Shown here: positions 34,370 through 43,030 of the stretch, piece after piece
How the letters are laid out: each line of letters opens with the position of its first letter
Position numbering within the stretch: position 1 is the stretch's first letter
Assembly (NCBI RefSeq): GCF_010727125.1
Contig: NZ_AP022564.1
Location: 4,340,001 to 4,404,000 of the forward strand
Direction of reading: 5' to 3'
From: Mycolicibacter terrae
GTDB lineage: Bacteria; Actinomycetota; Actinomycetes; Mycobacteriales; Mycobacteriaceae
Length of the DNA: 64,000 bases
The notes under the pieces: generated by a model
The model's input: the letters and a program-made list of their open reading frames with translations, nothing else
What the model was told of the DNA's origin: nothing
Databases searched by the model: none
Made by a program: the position numbers and the translations under genes

Positions 34370-34964
34370 GGTGGCCTCCGCTCAGTCCGTTGACGATGTG
34401 CTCGCACACGAAGCGACGCACCGCTCGGGGACTGTCCAGATTAACCCGCATGGGCGGGAGCAACTCGAAGCTGAACAGCATCCGCACGATCCATTCCCCG
34501 GCGCGGCCGGCGTCGAGGGCGGCGCTGACTTCGCCGCTACGTTGCGCGGCGCGGACCAGTGGCGTCCACAGCCCGACGGAGCGCCGCATCAACTCTTCGC
34601 CGCCGTGTTCCAGCAGCAGCACCAGCACGCTTTGATTGATCGCGCGTGGTTCGGCCGCCGAGCTGCGGCGGTGCGCCGAAATCAGCACCGCGGCGGCCGC
34701 GACCTGCTCGGCCAGGGTCTGCTGCTCGTTGACCTCGGCAGCCATGGTCTCGATGAACGCCGCCGACAGGTGGTCGAGCGCCGCGGCTATGGCGGCGTCA
34801 CGGGTCCCCAAGATGTTGTGCACCGTGCCTCGTGACACGCCCGCCGCCTCGGCGACGGCGGTGAGGCTGAAGCGACGGGGCCCGAGGTGGCGCAGTGTGT
34901 CGGTCGCCGCGGTGAGCAGCGGCGATGGAAGAGTTCGAGATCCTGCTTCGCCAGGCACTTGCAC
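34356..34964 (-). CDS. TetR family transcriptional regulator
   Basis: A 202-residue TetR-type protein, with helix-turn-helix over residues about 15-60 (LLTAATDTLRHLGPRRFSLTAVAEAAGVSRGTVHNILGTRDAAI). It starts with GTG 34964 and is first in an operon with epoxide hydrolase and SDR. An inverted repeat (34963-34981) covers the start codon and the gap towards the divergent D-aminoacylase-like gene, so binding would block its own translation start or transcription as well as the divergent promoter. Confidence 0.85.
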   Translation of the reverse strand: MQVPGEAGSRTLPSPLLTAATDTLRHLGPRRFSLTAVAEAAGVSRGTVHNILGTRDAAIAAALDHLSAAFIETMAAEVNEQQTLAEQVAAAAVLISAHRRSSAAEPRAINQSVLVLLLEHGGEELMRRSVGLWTPLVRAAQRSGEVSAALDAGRAGEWIVRMLFSFELLPPMRVNLDSPRAVRRFVCEHIVNGLSGGHRDPS

Positions 34965-34981
34965 ACATTATCGAAATGTGT
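34963..34981. promoter_or_regulatory. 19-bp inverted repeat covering the TetR start codon
   Basis: ACACATT and AATGTGT are perfect 7-base arms around ATCGA. The GTG of the TetR gene (34962-34964, minus) lies in one arm, leaving no room for a leader, so the transcript may be leaderless. It is the probable operator for the TetR-epoxide hydrolase-SDR operon and the divergent gene. Confidence 0.68.
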
Positions 34982-35039
34982 ACAAATTGATCAACAACTT
35001 TGCTGGGCGCGTTCGGTATCACGATCGAAGGAGACGGCT

Positions 35040-36803
35040 GTGTATGACCTCGCGATCACCGGTGGCACCGTCGTCGACGGAACCGGAGCCGACCGGTACC
35101 CGGCCGATGTCGGCATCCGGGACGGGAAGATCGTGGCGCTGCAGCGCCGCACCGGAGCCGATGATCCCGGCCTGACCGGTGCCGCAGCCGAGACGATCGA
35201 CGCCACCGGTCGCGTCGTCGCACCGGGATTCGTCGACATCCACACCCACTACGACGGGCAGGTGAGTTGGGACAGCCTGCTGGACCCGTCCAGCGGGCAC
35301 GGCGTGACGACGGTGGTCAGCGGCAACTGCGGAGTCGGGTTCGCCCCGGTCCGGCCGGGCCGCGAGGAGTGGCTGATCAAGTTGATGGAGGGTGTCGAGG
35401 ACATCCCGGGCAGCGCGCTGACCGAAGGCATCACCTGGGGGTGGGAGAGCTATCCGGAGTATCTGGATGCGCTCGACCGCCAAAGCTTCGCCGTCGACGT
35501 CGGCAGTCAGGTGGCGCACGGGGCGATCCGCGCCTACGCCATGGGTGATCGCGGCGCGCGCAACGAGCCGGCCACACCCGACGATATCGCCGCGATGAGC
35601 GCACTGGTACAGGAAGCGATCGAGGCCGGGGCACTGGGCTTTTCGACGTCCCGGACGCTGGCGCACCGGGCGATGGACGGTGAGCCGGTGCCGGGCACGT
35701 TCGCCGCCGAAGACGAACTGTTCGGCCTGGGCCGGGCGATGGCGGCCGGGGGTCAGGCGGTGTTCGAGCTGGCTCCGCAGGGGGCTGCCGGCGAGGACAT
35801 CATCGCGCCGAAGAAGGAGCTCGAGTGGATGCAGCGCCTCGGCGCCGAGATCGACCGCCCGCTGTCCTTCGCATTGATCCAGGTCGACGCCGACCCGAAT
35901 CTGTGGCGGGAACAGCTCGACATCTCCGCCGCCGCCCATCAGGCCGGCAGCGCGCTGTATCCGCAGATCGCCGCCCGGCCGTTCGGCATGCTGCTCGGCT
36001 TCCCCGGGCATCACGGCTTCACCCACCGCCCGACCTACCGGCGGCTCAAGGAGCAGTGCAGCCGAGATGAGCTGGCGCAGCGGCTTGCCGAGCCGGCCGT
36101 CAAGGCCGCAATCCTTTCCGAAGAGGATCTCCCCGTCGACACCTCCCTGCAGTTCGACGGCATGTTCGCCCTGGTGCAGCACTCGCTGCACCGCATCTAC
36201 GACCTGGGAGACCCGCCGGACTACGAGCCGACACCGGATCGCTCGGTGGCCGCGATCGCCGCGGCGCGGGGTGAGGATCCGCTGTCGACGTTGTATGACC
36301 TGATGCTTGAGGACGACGCCGGCGCGATGCTGATGTTGCCGTTCTTCAACTATGCCGACGGCAACCATGACGCCATCCGCGAGATGCTCACCCATCCCGC
36401 CGGGGTGCTGGGACTCTCCGATGGCGGTGCGCACTGCGGTTTGATCTGCGACGCCTCCTATCCCACGTTCCTGCTCACCCACTGGGCGCGTGATCGGCAC
36501 CGCGGCGAGAAGCTGCCGCTGGAGTATGTGGTGCGCAAGCAGTGCCGGGACACCGCGCAGCTGTTCGGGCTGAACGATCGCGGTGTCATCGAGATCGGCA
36601 AGAAGGCCGACATCAACGTGATCGACATGCAAGCACTGAGCCTGCACCCGGCCCGGATGGCCTATGACCTGCCCGCCGGCGGGCGGCGCCTGCTGCAGGG
36701 AGCGAGCGGGTATGTTGCCACGATCGTCAGCGGTGCCGTCACCCGGCGCCACGGCGCCGATACCGGCGCCCGCCCGGGACGCCTCGTGCGCGGGGCGCGC
36801 TGA
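35040..36803 (+). CDS. N-acyl-D-amino-acid deacylase-like amidohydrolase
   Basis: A 587-residue amidohydrolase of the D-aminoacylase type. The N-terminal beta-sandwich (YDLAITGGTVVDGTGADRYPADVGI) leads to GFVDIHTHYDGQ with His68 and His70, and Cys97 in VSGNCGVGFAPV matches the bridging cysteine of D-aminoacylases. LGLSDGGAHCG near residue 460 holds the late catalytic Asp. It would hydrolyse an N-acyl or related amide bond. GTG 35040 follows GAAGGAG by 5 bases; the longer frame overlaps the divergent operator. An SRPBCC gene follows. Confidence 0.88.
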   Translation: MYDLAITGGTVVDGTGADRYPADVGIRDGKIVALQRRTGADDPGLTGAAAETIDATGRVVAPGFVDIHTHYDGQVSWDSLLDPSSGHGVTTVVSGNCGVGFAPVRPGREEWLIKLMEGVEDIPGSALTEGITWGWESYPEYLDALDRQSFAVDVGSQVAHGAIRAYAMGDRGARNEPATPDDIAAMSALVQEAIEAGALGFSTSRTLAHRAMDGEPVPGTFAAEDELFGLGRAMAAGGQAVFELAPQGAAGEDIIAPKKELEWMQRLGAEIDRPLSFALIQVDADPNLWREQLDISAAAHQAGSALYPQIAARPFGMLLGFPGHHGFTHRPTYRRLKEQCSRDELAQRLAEPAVKAAILSEEDLPVDTSLQFDGMFALVQHSLHRIYDLGDPPDYEPTPDRSVAAIAAARGEDPLSTLYDLMLEDDAGAMLMLPFFNYADGNHDAIREMLTHPAGVLGLSDGGAHCGLICDASYPTFLLTHWARDRHRGEKLPLEYVVRKQCRDTAQLFGLNDRGVIEIGKKADINVIDMQALSLHPARMAYDLPAGGRRLLQGASGYVATIVSGAVTRRHGADTGARPGRLVRGAR

Positions 36804-36831
36804 ATCGCCAGAAGCACAGAAAGGAAGTCCG

Positions 36832-37344
36832 TTGTCCCGGATGTTTCCCTGCGAGCGAGTTGATCTCGGGTTCATAGACCAGGCGCCGCAACGGTTCAGC
36901 AACAGTGTGGATCTGGCCGTGACTCCCGAGCAGGTGTGGGAGGTGCTGGCCGACGCCGACGCCTGGCCGCGCTGGGCCAGCGTCATCACCAACGTGACCT
37001 GGACCAGCCCCGAGCCGCACGGCGTCGGCACCACCCGCCTCGTCGACATGCGCGGCGGCATCGTCGGCAACGAAGAATTCCTGGCATGGGAACCGGCACG
37101 GCACATGGCATTTCGATTCAATGAGAGCTCGACTTCAGCGTTGGCGGTCTTCGTCGAGGACTACCGCATCGAACCGACGGCGCAGGGCTGCCGGCTCACC
37201 TGGACCCTGGCCAACCGGCTGACCGGCCCGGCAAAGCTGTTCGCCCCGCTGAGCGGCCCGCTGATGAACCTGGCTTTTCGCCGCTTCCTGTCCAACCTGC
37301 GCCGCTACACCGACAGGCGGTTCGCGACTGCGCCGGGCGCGTAA
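36832..37344 (+). CDS. SRPBCC family protein
   Basis: A 170-residue polyketide cyclase/dehydrase-like lipid-binding protein. NSVDLAVTPEQVWEVLADADAWPRWASVITNVTW is the typical first part, WEPARHMAFRFNES and YRIEPTAQGCRLTWTL the later strands, and FRRFLSNLRRYTDRRF the long C-terminal helix. TTG 36832 follows AAGGAAG by 4 bases and is favoured; ATG 36841 is the alternative. It is 28 bases after the deacylase gene, probably in the same transcript. Confidence 0.82.
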   Translation: MSRMFPCERVDLGFIDQAPQRFSNSVDLAVTPEQVWEVLADADAWPRWASVITNVTWTSPEPHGVGTTRLVDMRGGIVGNEEFLAWEPARHMAFRFNESSTSALAVFVEDYRIEPTAQGCRLTWTLANRLTGPAKLFAPLSGPLMNLAFRRFLSNLRRYTDRRFATAPGA

Positions 37345-37355
37345 CACCGTGGACG

Positions 37356-37413
37356 CGAGCGTGCGTCGTTGTACGCCCGATGTCGGCGTGTCGTGTGCAG
37401 ACACGCACGCTCG
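37356..37413. terminator. long inverted repeat between convergent genes
   Basis: CGAGCGTGCGT (37356-37366) and ACGCACGCTCG (37403-37413) pair perfectly around a 36-base loop with partial self-complementarity. It lies between the 3' ends of the SRPBCC and P450 genes, without a T tract. Bidirectional termination or transcript-end protection is plausible. The same arms are, from memory, common in mycobacterial intergenic dyads. Confidence 0.55.
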
Positions 37414-37425
37414 GCGTCTGAATCG

Positions 37426-38652
37426 CTAGCGCGGTTCGATGGTGACCGGCATGTGCCGGACACCGGCGTGCTTATTGCTGCGGACGTATTCGATCGGGCC
37501 GGTCAAGGTCACGGCGCCCACCCGATCGAGCAGCACGTCGAAGATCACCCGCATCTCGAGGCGGGCCAGCGTCGATCCGAGGCAGAAGTGCACACCGCGA
37601 CCGAACGTCAAGTGCGGGTTCGGGTTCCGGGAAATATCAAAGGCGTAGGGATCAGCGAAGACCGACTCGTCGCGGTTCGCCGAGGCCCACCACAGGCTCA
37701 CCTTGTCGCCGGCGCGGATCTGCCGGCCGTGCAGTTGCACATCGCGGGTGGCGGTCCGCCGGTTGTACGGTGTCGACGAAGCCCAGCGCAGCAGTTCCTC
37801 GACAGCCACCGGCAGCAGTGTCCGATCCCGCCGCAAGCGTTCCCACGCCTCGGGATGCGCGCTGAGCGCCGACATGCCGATGGCGATCGAATTACGCGTC
37901 GTCTCACTGCCCGCGGCGATCATCAGGCTCAGAAACATCTGCTGCTCGTTGGCGGTGAGCGGCTCACCGTCGATCACCGCGTGCGTCACCACCGACAACA
38001 GGTCATCGGCGGGCTGGGCGCGCTTGCGTTCCAGAAGCTCGGCCCCATAGGTGTGCATCCGGGTATGGGCCTGCACCAACCGGTCGTTGACCTCGCCGAC
38101 TTCGCGATCCTCGTAGTCCAGGGTGACATTGGCCCAGTTCATCAGTTCATGGCGATCTTCCTGCGGGACGCCCACCAGCTCCGCGACCGCCTGCAGTGGC
38201 AGCTCGGCGGCGACATCGACCAGAAAGTCGCATTCCCGCTTGGTCAGCGCGGCGTCCACGATCGTCACCGCGCGCTGCCGCAGATCCTGCTCGATCCCGC
38301 GCAGTGCCCGCGGAGTCATGCTGGGCATCAGCAGCTTTCGGAATTTTGCGTGCCGCGGATCGTCCATCATGTTCAGCAGTGCGCCGACGGCGAAACCCAG
38401 CGGCATGTCCTCCAGCGTGCTGCCGCCACCGTCCCGCCCGCCGCCGGTCTCTGAGGAGAAGGTCTCGTTGTCGGTGGCCGCGGCGACGATATCGGCGTAG
38501 CGGCTCAGTACCCAGAATCCCTCGCCGCCGGGGGAGTGGGCCGTGGCGGGATGGAACCAGACCGGAGATTCGCGGCGCAGCACGTCGAACACGTGGTGTG
38601 GGAAACCGGAAGTGAATCGGTCCAGGTCGGTCAGGTCGATGTCGTCGTGCAT
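37426..38652 (-). CDS. cytochrome P450
   Basis: A 408-residue soluble bacterial P450. The I-helix AGSETTRNS supplies the acid-alcohol pair, EELLRW provides ExxR, and FGRGVHFCLGSTLAR holds the haem-ligating Cys357. PHHVFDVLRRESPVWFHP at the start and the MDDPRHAKFRKLL segment resemble the CYP125/CYP142-like and other mycobacterial catabolic groups, but the subfamily is not assigned. It hydroxylates a hydrophobic substrate using a separate ferredoxin and reductase. ATG 38652 is chosen; GTG 38670 or 38679 are in frame upstream. It is divergent from an SDR gene 51 bases away. Confidence 0.9.
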   Translation of the reverse strand: MHDDIDLTDLDRFTSGFPHHVFDVLRRESPVWFHPATAHSPGGEGFWVLSRYADIVAAATDNETFSSETGGGRDGGGSTLEDMPLGFAVGALLNMMDDPRHAKFRKLLMPSMTPRALRGIEQDLRQRAVTIVDAALTKRECDFLVDVAAELPLQAVAELVGVPQEDRHELMNWANVTLDYEDREVGEVNDRLVQAHTRMHTYGAELLERKRAQPADDLLSVVTHAVIDGEPLTANEQQMFLSLMIAAGSETTRNSIAIGMSALSAHPEAWERLRRDRTLLPVAVEELLRWASSTPYNRRTATRDVQLHGRQIRAGDKVSLWWASANRDESVFADPYAFDISRNPNPHLTFGRGVHFCLGSTLARLEMRVIFDVLLDRVGAVTLTGPIEYVRSNKHAGVRHMPVTIEPR

Positions 38653-38703
38653 CAAGTCAGGACCATACACATAAATCACGGTGTCCCGTCTATTGTTCGG
38701 CGT

Positions 38704-39648
38704 GTGAGTGCCATCGAATGGACCTTGGCGCAGGGTTCGCCGCAGCGCGGCCGGACAGCCGTCGTGACCGGGGCCAACACCGGTGTCGGCCTGGAGGTCG
38801 CCCGTGGACTGGCGAGGCTGGGGGCCACCGTCGTGCTGGCCTGCCGCAACGTCGACGCGGCCGCCGCGGCCCGCCACGACATACTCCGGACCGTCCCGAA
38901 CGCGCGGATCGACGTGGTTCACCTGGATGTCAGCGACCTGGCATCGGTGCGTGCCTGCGCGCAGGAGTTGCGGGCCGGCCATCCGGTGATCGACATCCTG
39001 GTCAACAACGCCGGTGTCATGCACCAGACGCGGCAGGTGACCGTCGACGGCTTCGAGGGCGACTTCGGCACGAACTTCCTCGGGTCGTTCGCTCTGACGG
39101 GACTGCTGCTCGACTGCGTTCTCGCGTCCACCGCGGGGCGAATCATCGCGGTGAACAGCAAAACCAGCCGGGGCGGCCGGATCGCGTTCGACGACTTGCA
39201 GTTGGAGAAGTCGTTCACCCCGGCGGTGGCCTACACGCAGTCCAAGCTCGCCCAGCTGATGGCCGCCTACGAACTGCAGCGACGGCTGGATTCGTCGGGC
39301 AGCACGGCGATCTCGCTGGCCGCGCACCCCGGCGGCTGCCGAACGGGGATCCTGCGCGAGCAGTCGCCGTCGGTCCGTTGGGTGTTCAACCGCCGCTTCC
39401 GGTATCTGACGGGCTGGTTCACCCAGGATCCCGCCGACGGGGCGCTGCCGATGTTGCGGGCGGCCACCGACCCGGCCGCCGCGGGCGGCCAGTTCTACGG
39501 TCCCGGTGGGCGTTTCGAGCAGATCGGCCCGCCGGTGCTGGTCCAAGCCGCGCGGCGAGCCCACGACGTCGAAGCGCAACGGCGGCTCTGGAACATCGCC
39601 GAAGACCTCACCGGCGTCACCTACCCGCTGACCCGCGAACCTTCCTAG
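38704..39648 (+). CDS. SDR family oxidoreductase (retinol dehydrogenase-like)
   Basis: A 314-residue short-chain dehydrogenase of the WWOX/retinol dehydrogenase-like type. TGANTGVGLEVA is the cofactor motif near residue 20, ACRN after the second strand indicates NADP preference in this group, VNNAGVMHQ lies near 99, catalytic Ser in AVNSKTSRGG and YTQSK near 179. GTG 38704 is the start. Its 3' end overlaps the converging TetR gene by 32 bases. A role beside the divergent P450 in lipid or terpenoid oxidation is inferred. Confidence 0.88.
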   Translation: MSAIEWTLAQGSPQRGRTAVVTGANTGVGLEVARGLARLGATVVLACRNVDAAAAARHDILRTVPNARIDVVHLDVSDLASVRACAQELRAGHPVIDILVNNAGVMHQTRQVTVDGFEGDFGTNFLGSFALTGLLLDCVLASTAGRIIAVNSKTSRGGRIAFDDLQLEKSFTPAVAYTQSKLAQLMAAYELQRRLDSSGSTAISLAAHPGGCRTGILREQSPSVRWVFNRRFRYLTGWFTQDPADGALPMLRAATDPAAAGGQFYGPGGRFEQIGPPVLVQAARRAHDVEAQRRLWNIAEDLTGVTYPLTREPS

Positions 39649-40237
39649 CGCCGCGCGCGGCGGTCACCGCCGGCGCGATCCAACGGCGCAGCAGGCGCCG
39701 CAACTCCTCCCCCGGAGCGGGCAGTGGGGCCAGGATGAACGACTGCAAGGTGCGCAGCACCATCTCGATGATGTCGTCGACGGCTTGGCTGTCGAATCCG
39801 GTCCAGTCGACGTCCAGTCGCTCGAGCAGTGAGTGTCCGAAGGCGCGGCCGGTGTCGGTGGTCACGGTGACGGCGAAGGCACTGGGCTGTTGAGCGCGCA
39901 GCAACAGGCCGACGTAGGGGTCGTCGGGAAGTCGTTCCAGGGTCAGCGCGACACCCTCTGCGACCGCGTCCCCGGGATCGGTCATCCCCGCCAGCGCCGC
40001 GGCCAGTTGATCGAGGAAGTCCCCGACCCCGTCGATCGCGGTGGCCGACAACAACTCCTCGGTGCTGGGGAAGTAGCGGTAGACGGTCTGGCGGGTCACG
40101 CCGAGAGTGCGGGCCACGTCGGCGATGCTGGTCTGCTCGCCGCGCTCGTCGATGGTGCGCCGGGTCGCTTCGAGGATCCGCGCGACCGCCTCCTCGTCGC
40201 TGGCCGGCACATCGCCGCCCCAACCGCGGGTACGCAT
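39617..40237 (-). CDS. TetR family transcriptional regulator
   Basis: A 206-residue regulator: RILEATRRTIDERGEQTSIADVARTLGVTRQTVYRYFPSTEELLSA is the helix-turn-helix domain, followed by an all-helical ligand domain. ATG 40237 has GGGGAGG about 6 bases upstream. The C-terminal tail is basic and lies across the end of the SDR gene. It is divergent from the aldehyde dehydrogenase operon across 360 bases that also hold a coding-like relic. It may regulate the dehydrogenase and oxidoreductase genes. Confidence 0.87.
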   Translation of the reverse strand: MRTRGWGGDVPASDEEAVARILEATRRTIDERGEQTSIADVARTLGVTRQTVYRYFPSTEELLSATAIDGVGDFLDQLAAALAGMTDPGDAVAEGVALTLERLPDDPYVGLLLRAQQPSAFAVTVTTDTGRAFGHSLLERLDVDWTGFDSQAVDDIIEMVLRTLQSFILAPLPAPGEELRRLLRRWIAPAVTAARGARKVRGSAGR

Positions 40238-40296
40238 CAGAACCTCCCCGGCCGGGGTCGGCGTCGATCCATAGCCGGAACCGTAATCGACGCGGC

Positions 40297-40496
40297 GTGG
40301 TAGTCGTCGATCCTGGCCGGGTTGTCCGCTCGGAAGAAGCGGGCCGGGTGAAGTGCGACTGGACCGTGATACGCCCGTCCATCCCGCCGTTGCCGTTGCG
40401 GTCGTGCCCGAGGCGCCCGACCGAGCTGACGACCCACAGCGTCGGCCGCGTCGCGATGGCGAGTTGCCAGGTGAAGATCCGTTCACCGTCCGACAC
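40297..40496 (-). pseudogene. unidentified coding-like relic in the TetR/aldehyde dehydrogenase gap
   Basis: From GTG 40496 about 52 codons have strong G/C at the third position and read SDGERIFTWQLAIATRPTLW, then a segment with DRNGNGGMDGRITV. After that the third-position signal moves to the next frame (ARFFRADNPARIDDYHAAS) near 40340 and fades before the TetR start. This looks like a gene fragment with a frameshift. I do not recognise the family; the Asp/Asn/Gly segment is only loosely EF-hand-like. Confidence 0.35.
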
Positions 40497-40597
40497 CTTT
40501 ACAGATGATGAATAGAATGTCTCACTGTTGACCCGACCGCACGCCGGGTGCTAAGCAGATGCACAGCACACCTCCGCTGTCGTTAGAAGGGTCCACC

Positions 40598-42055
40598 ATG
40601 GCACTGCAGTCGGTAATCGATGATCTGGCGAAGCGCCCCGGCACCGGCGAGGTGATCCCGGTGATCGACCCGGCCACCGAGGAGCAGATCACCGAGTTCC
40701 GCGACGCCGGCTCGGAAGCCGTCGACGAGGCCGTCGCCCGCGCCAAGGCCGCCTACCAGTCCGGGGTGTGGACCGACATCCCGGCCCGCCAGCGCGCCAA
40801 GGTGCTGTGGAAGCTGGCCGATCTGATCGACGAGCACGCCCAGGAGTTCGCCGAGCTGGAATCCCTGGACGCCGGGATGCCGCCGGCCCAGACCGAGATG
40901 ATCGTGTCCACCTGCGCGGAGTTCTACCGCTACTACGCCGGCTGGTGCACCAAGCTCAACGGCACCAGCTACCAGGTGCAGATGGAAGGTGGCGTCAACA
41001 GCACGCACGCCAATTTCCACACCTACACCCAGAAGGAACCGTACGGCGTCGTCGGTTTGATCTACCCGTGGAACGGCCCGCTGTTCAACGCCTGCGCCAA
41101 GATCGCGCCGGCTCTGGCGGCGGGCTGCTCGAGCGTCATCAAACCGGCCGAGGAGACGCCGCTGTCAGCGGTGCTGCTGGAGAAGATGATCGCCGAAGCC
41201 GGGGTGCCCGACGGCGTCGCCAACTTCGTGATCGGCTACGGCGCCACCGCCGGCGCCGCCATCACCGCGCACCCCGACGTGGAGAAGGTCGCCTTCACCG
41301 GCTCGACCGAGGTCGGCAAGCAGATCATGCGTGACTCGGCGGACAACCTGAAGAAGGTCACCCTCGAGCTGGGCGGCAAGTCCCCGGTGCTGATCTACGC
41401 CGACGCCGATTTGGACATGGCGATCATGATGGCCTCGATGGGCATCTTCGTGCACTCCGGGCAGGGCTGTGTGTGCGGCTCGCGAATCTTCGTGGAGCGC
41501 AGCGTCTACGAACGCGTGGTTGCCGGCATCGCGATGATCGGCGACAACCTGGTGTTGGGCGGTCCCAAGGACGAGGGCTCCATGATCAGCCCGCTGGTCA
41601 GCCAGAAGCAACTCGACCGCGTGCTGGGCTACATCGACCAGGGCAAGCAGGAAGGCGTCGAGATCGTCAGCGGCGGCTACCGGCTGGACCGTAAGGGCTA
41701 CTTCGTCAAGCCCACCGTGGTCACCGGCGTCGACCCCGCGACCAGCCGCTTGTATCGGGAGGAGATCTTCGGTCCGGTCGTCACGATCCTGCCGTTCGAC
41801 GACGACGACGAAGCCGTGGCGATGGCCAACGACACAAGCTACGGTCTGGCCGCCACCGCATGGACCACGAACGTGGCCCGCGCGCACAACCTGGGCAAGC
41901 GGCTCAACGCCGGCATGGTGGGGCTGAACTGCCAGTTGACGTTCGACCACAACGTGCCGTTCGGCGGTTTCCAGCAGTCCGGCGTTGGCAAGGAGTTCGG
42001 TTACGAGGGCATCGACGCCTACCTGAAGACCAAGTCCATCTGGACGGCGCTGTAG
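40598..42055 (+). CDS. NAD-dependent aldehyde dehydrogenase
   Basis: A 485-residue aldehyde dehydrogenase. GVVGLIYPWNGPL and the FTGSTEVGKQI segment bind NAD, Glu in LELGGKSP is the general base, and Cys291 in SGQGCVCGSR the nucleophile. The closing FGGFQQSGVGKEFG is standard. It oxidises an aldehyde to the acid. AGAAGG precedes the ATG at 40598. Seventeen bases separate it from an F420-type oxidoreductase, so the two form an operon. It is an intact relative of the remnant at 968. Confidence 0.93.
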   Translation: MALQSVIDDLAKRPGTGEVIPVIDPATEEQITEFRDAGSEAVDEAVARAKAAYQSGVWTDIPARQRAKVLWKLADLIDEHAQEFAELESLDAGMPPAQTEMIVSTCAEFYRYYAGWCTKLNGTSYQVQMEGGVNSTHANFHTYTQKEPYGVVGLIYPWNGPLFNACAKIAPALAAGCSSVIKPAEETPLSAVLLEKMIAEAGVPDGVANFVIGYGATAGAAITAHPDVEKVAFTGSTEVGKQIMRDSADNLKKVTLELGGKSPVLIYADADLDMAIMMASMGIFVHSGQGCVCGSRIFVERSVYERVVAGIAMIGDNLVLGGPKDEGSMISPLVSQKQLDRVLGYIDQGKQEGVEIVSGGYRLDRKGYFVKPTVVTGVDPATSRLYREEIFGPVVTILPFDDDDEAVAMANDTSYGLAATAWTTNVARAHNLGKRLNAGMVGLNCQLTFDHNVPFGGFQQSGVGKEFGYEGIDAYLKTKSIWTAL

Positions 42056-42072
42056 AGGCGACGGCGCTCACC

Positions 42073-42915
42073 ATGGCCGAGTGGTTCCTGTTCCTGCCGC
42101 AGAGCAGGCTGGACATCGACGACATCGTGCTGCGGGCGCGCACCGCCGAGACCAGTGGCTTCCACGGGGTGGCCTTCCTCGACCACCTGGAAACCCCGAT
42201 GGACCCGGACGCCCCGATCTGGGAGGCGATGACGATCGCCACCTGGGTCGCCGCCCGTACCGAGCGGCTGCGGATCGGACATCTGGTGCTCTGCGATGCG
42301 TTCCGGCATCCGGCCGTGCTGGCCAAGCAGGCGGTGACGCTGGCCGAGGCCTCCGGTGGGCGTTTCGAGCTCGGTCTGGGATCGGGGTCGATGCCCGACG
42401 AGCTGTCCCGTTTCGGGCTCGGTGCACCGACCGCCGGCCAGCGGGTCAGCGCCCTGGAACAGACGGTGACCGCGGTCAAGCGCTACTGGGCCGGTGGCGA
42501 CGACACCCAGCTGCCCACGCCGAGCAACCCGATCCCGCTGCTGCTGGCCGGGCGCGGCCCGCGGATGCTGGGATTGGTGGCCCGCCATGCGGATTGGTGG
42601 AATCTGCCGGCGACCCACGTCGACGAACTACCGGATCTGCTGCCCAAGGTCGGCTCGGCGCGGGCTTCGGTGCAGCAGATGGTCGGCTTCATCGGGGACA
42701 GCGCTGATGCCGAGACGGTGACCGCCAAGGCGCATCGCCGGTTCAGCCAGCTCGGCCCCGGACTGGTCTGTGGCCGCGCGGACGAACTGGTCGACTACTT
42801 CTCCGGCCTGCGCCGCCAGGGCGCACAGCGGTTCTACGTATGGTTCTCCGATTTCGCTGCGCCGGAGACGATCGCAGAATTCGGTGAGAGAGTGATTACC
42901 GCACTCGGGGAATGA
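42073..42915 (+). CDS. LLM class (F420-dependent type) oxidoreductase
   Basis: A 280-residue luciferase-like oxidoreductase, a little shorter than the other two in the window. MAEWFLFLPQSR starts the barrel, with SGFHGVAFLDHLETP, ASGGRFELGLGSGSMPDELSRFGL and LLLAGRGPRMLGLVARHADWWN in the expected order. It follows the aldehyde dehydrogenase by 17 bases without a clear binding site, so coupled translation is likely. Substrate unknown; it may generate or use the aldehyde. Confidence 0.86.
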   Translation: MAEWFLFLPQSRLDIDDIVLRARTAETSGFHGVAFLDHLETPMDPDAPIWEAMTIATWVAARTERLRIGHLVLCDAFRHPAVLAKQAVTLAEASGGRFELGLGSGSMPDELSRFGLGAPTAGQRVSALEQTVTAVKRYWAGGDDTQLPTPSNPIPLLLAGRGPRMLGLVARHADWWNLPATHVDELPDLLPKVGSARASVQQMVGFIGDSADAETVTAKAHRRFSQLGPGLVCGRADELVDYFSGLRRQGAQRFYVWFSDFAAPETIAEFGERVITALGE

Positions 42916-43030
42916 CGTCCCCACCAAATCCATCTCCCGGCGCACCTTCGTGCGCGGTGCCGCCAGGCTCGCAGGAGTGCGGCGACCTGACGTTCTCCCC
43001 GCCGCGGCTCACCTCGTGCGCCGTGTGAGG

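Noticed and set aside
42916..43030. Short stretch with a twin-arginine-like frame (SRRTFVRGAARLAG)
   Set aside because: No binding site and no continuing protein; it is a gap between converging genes.
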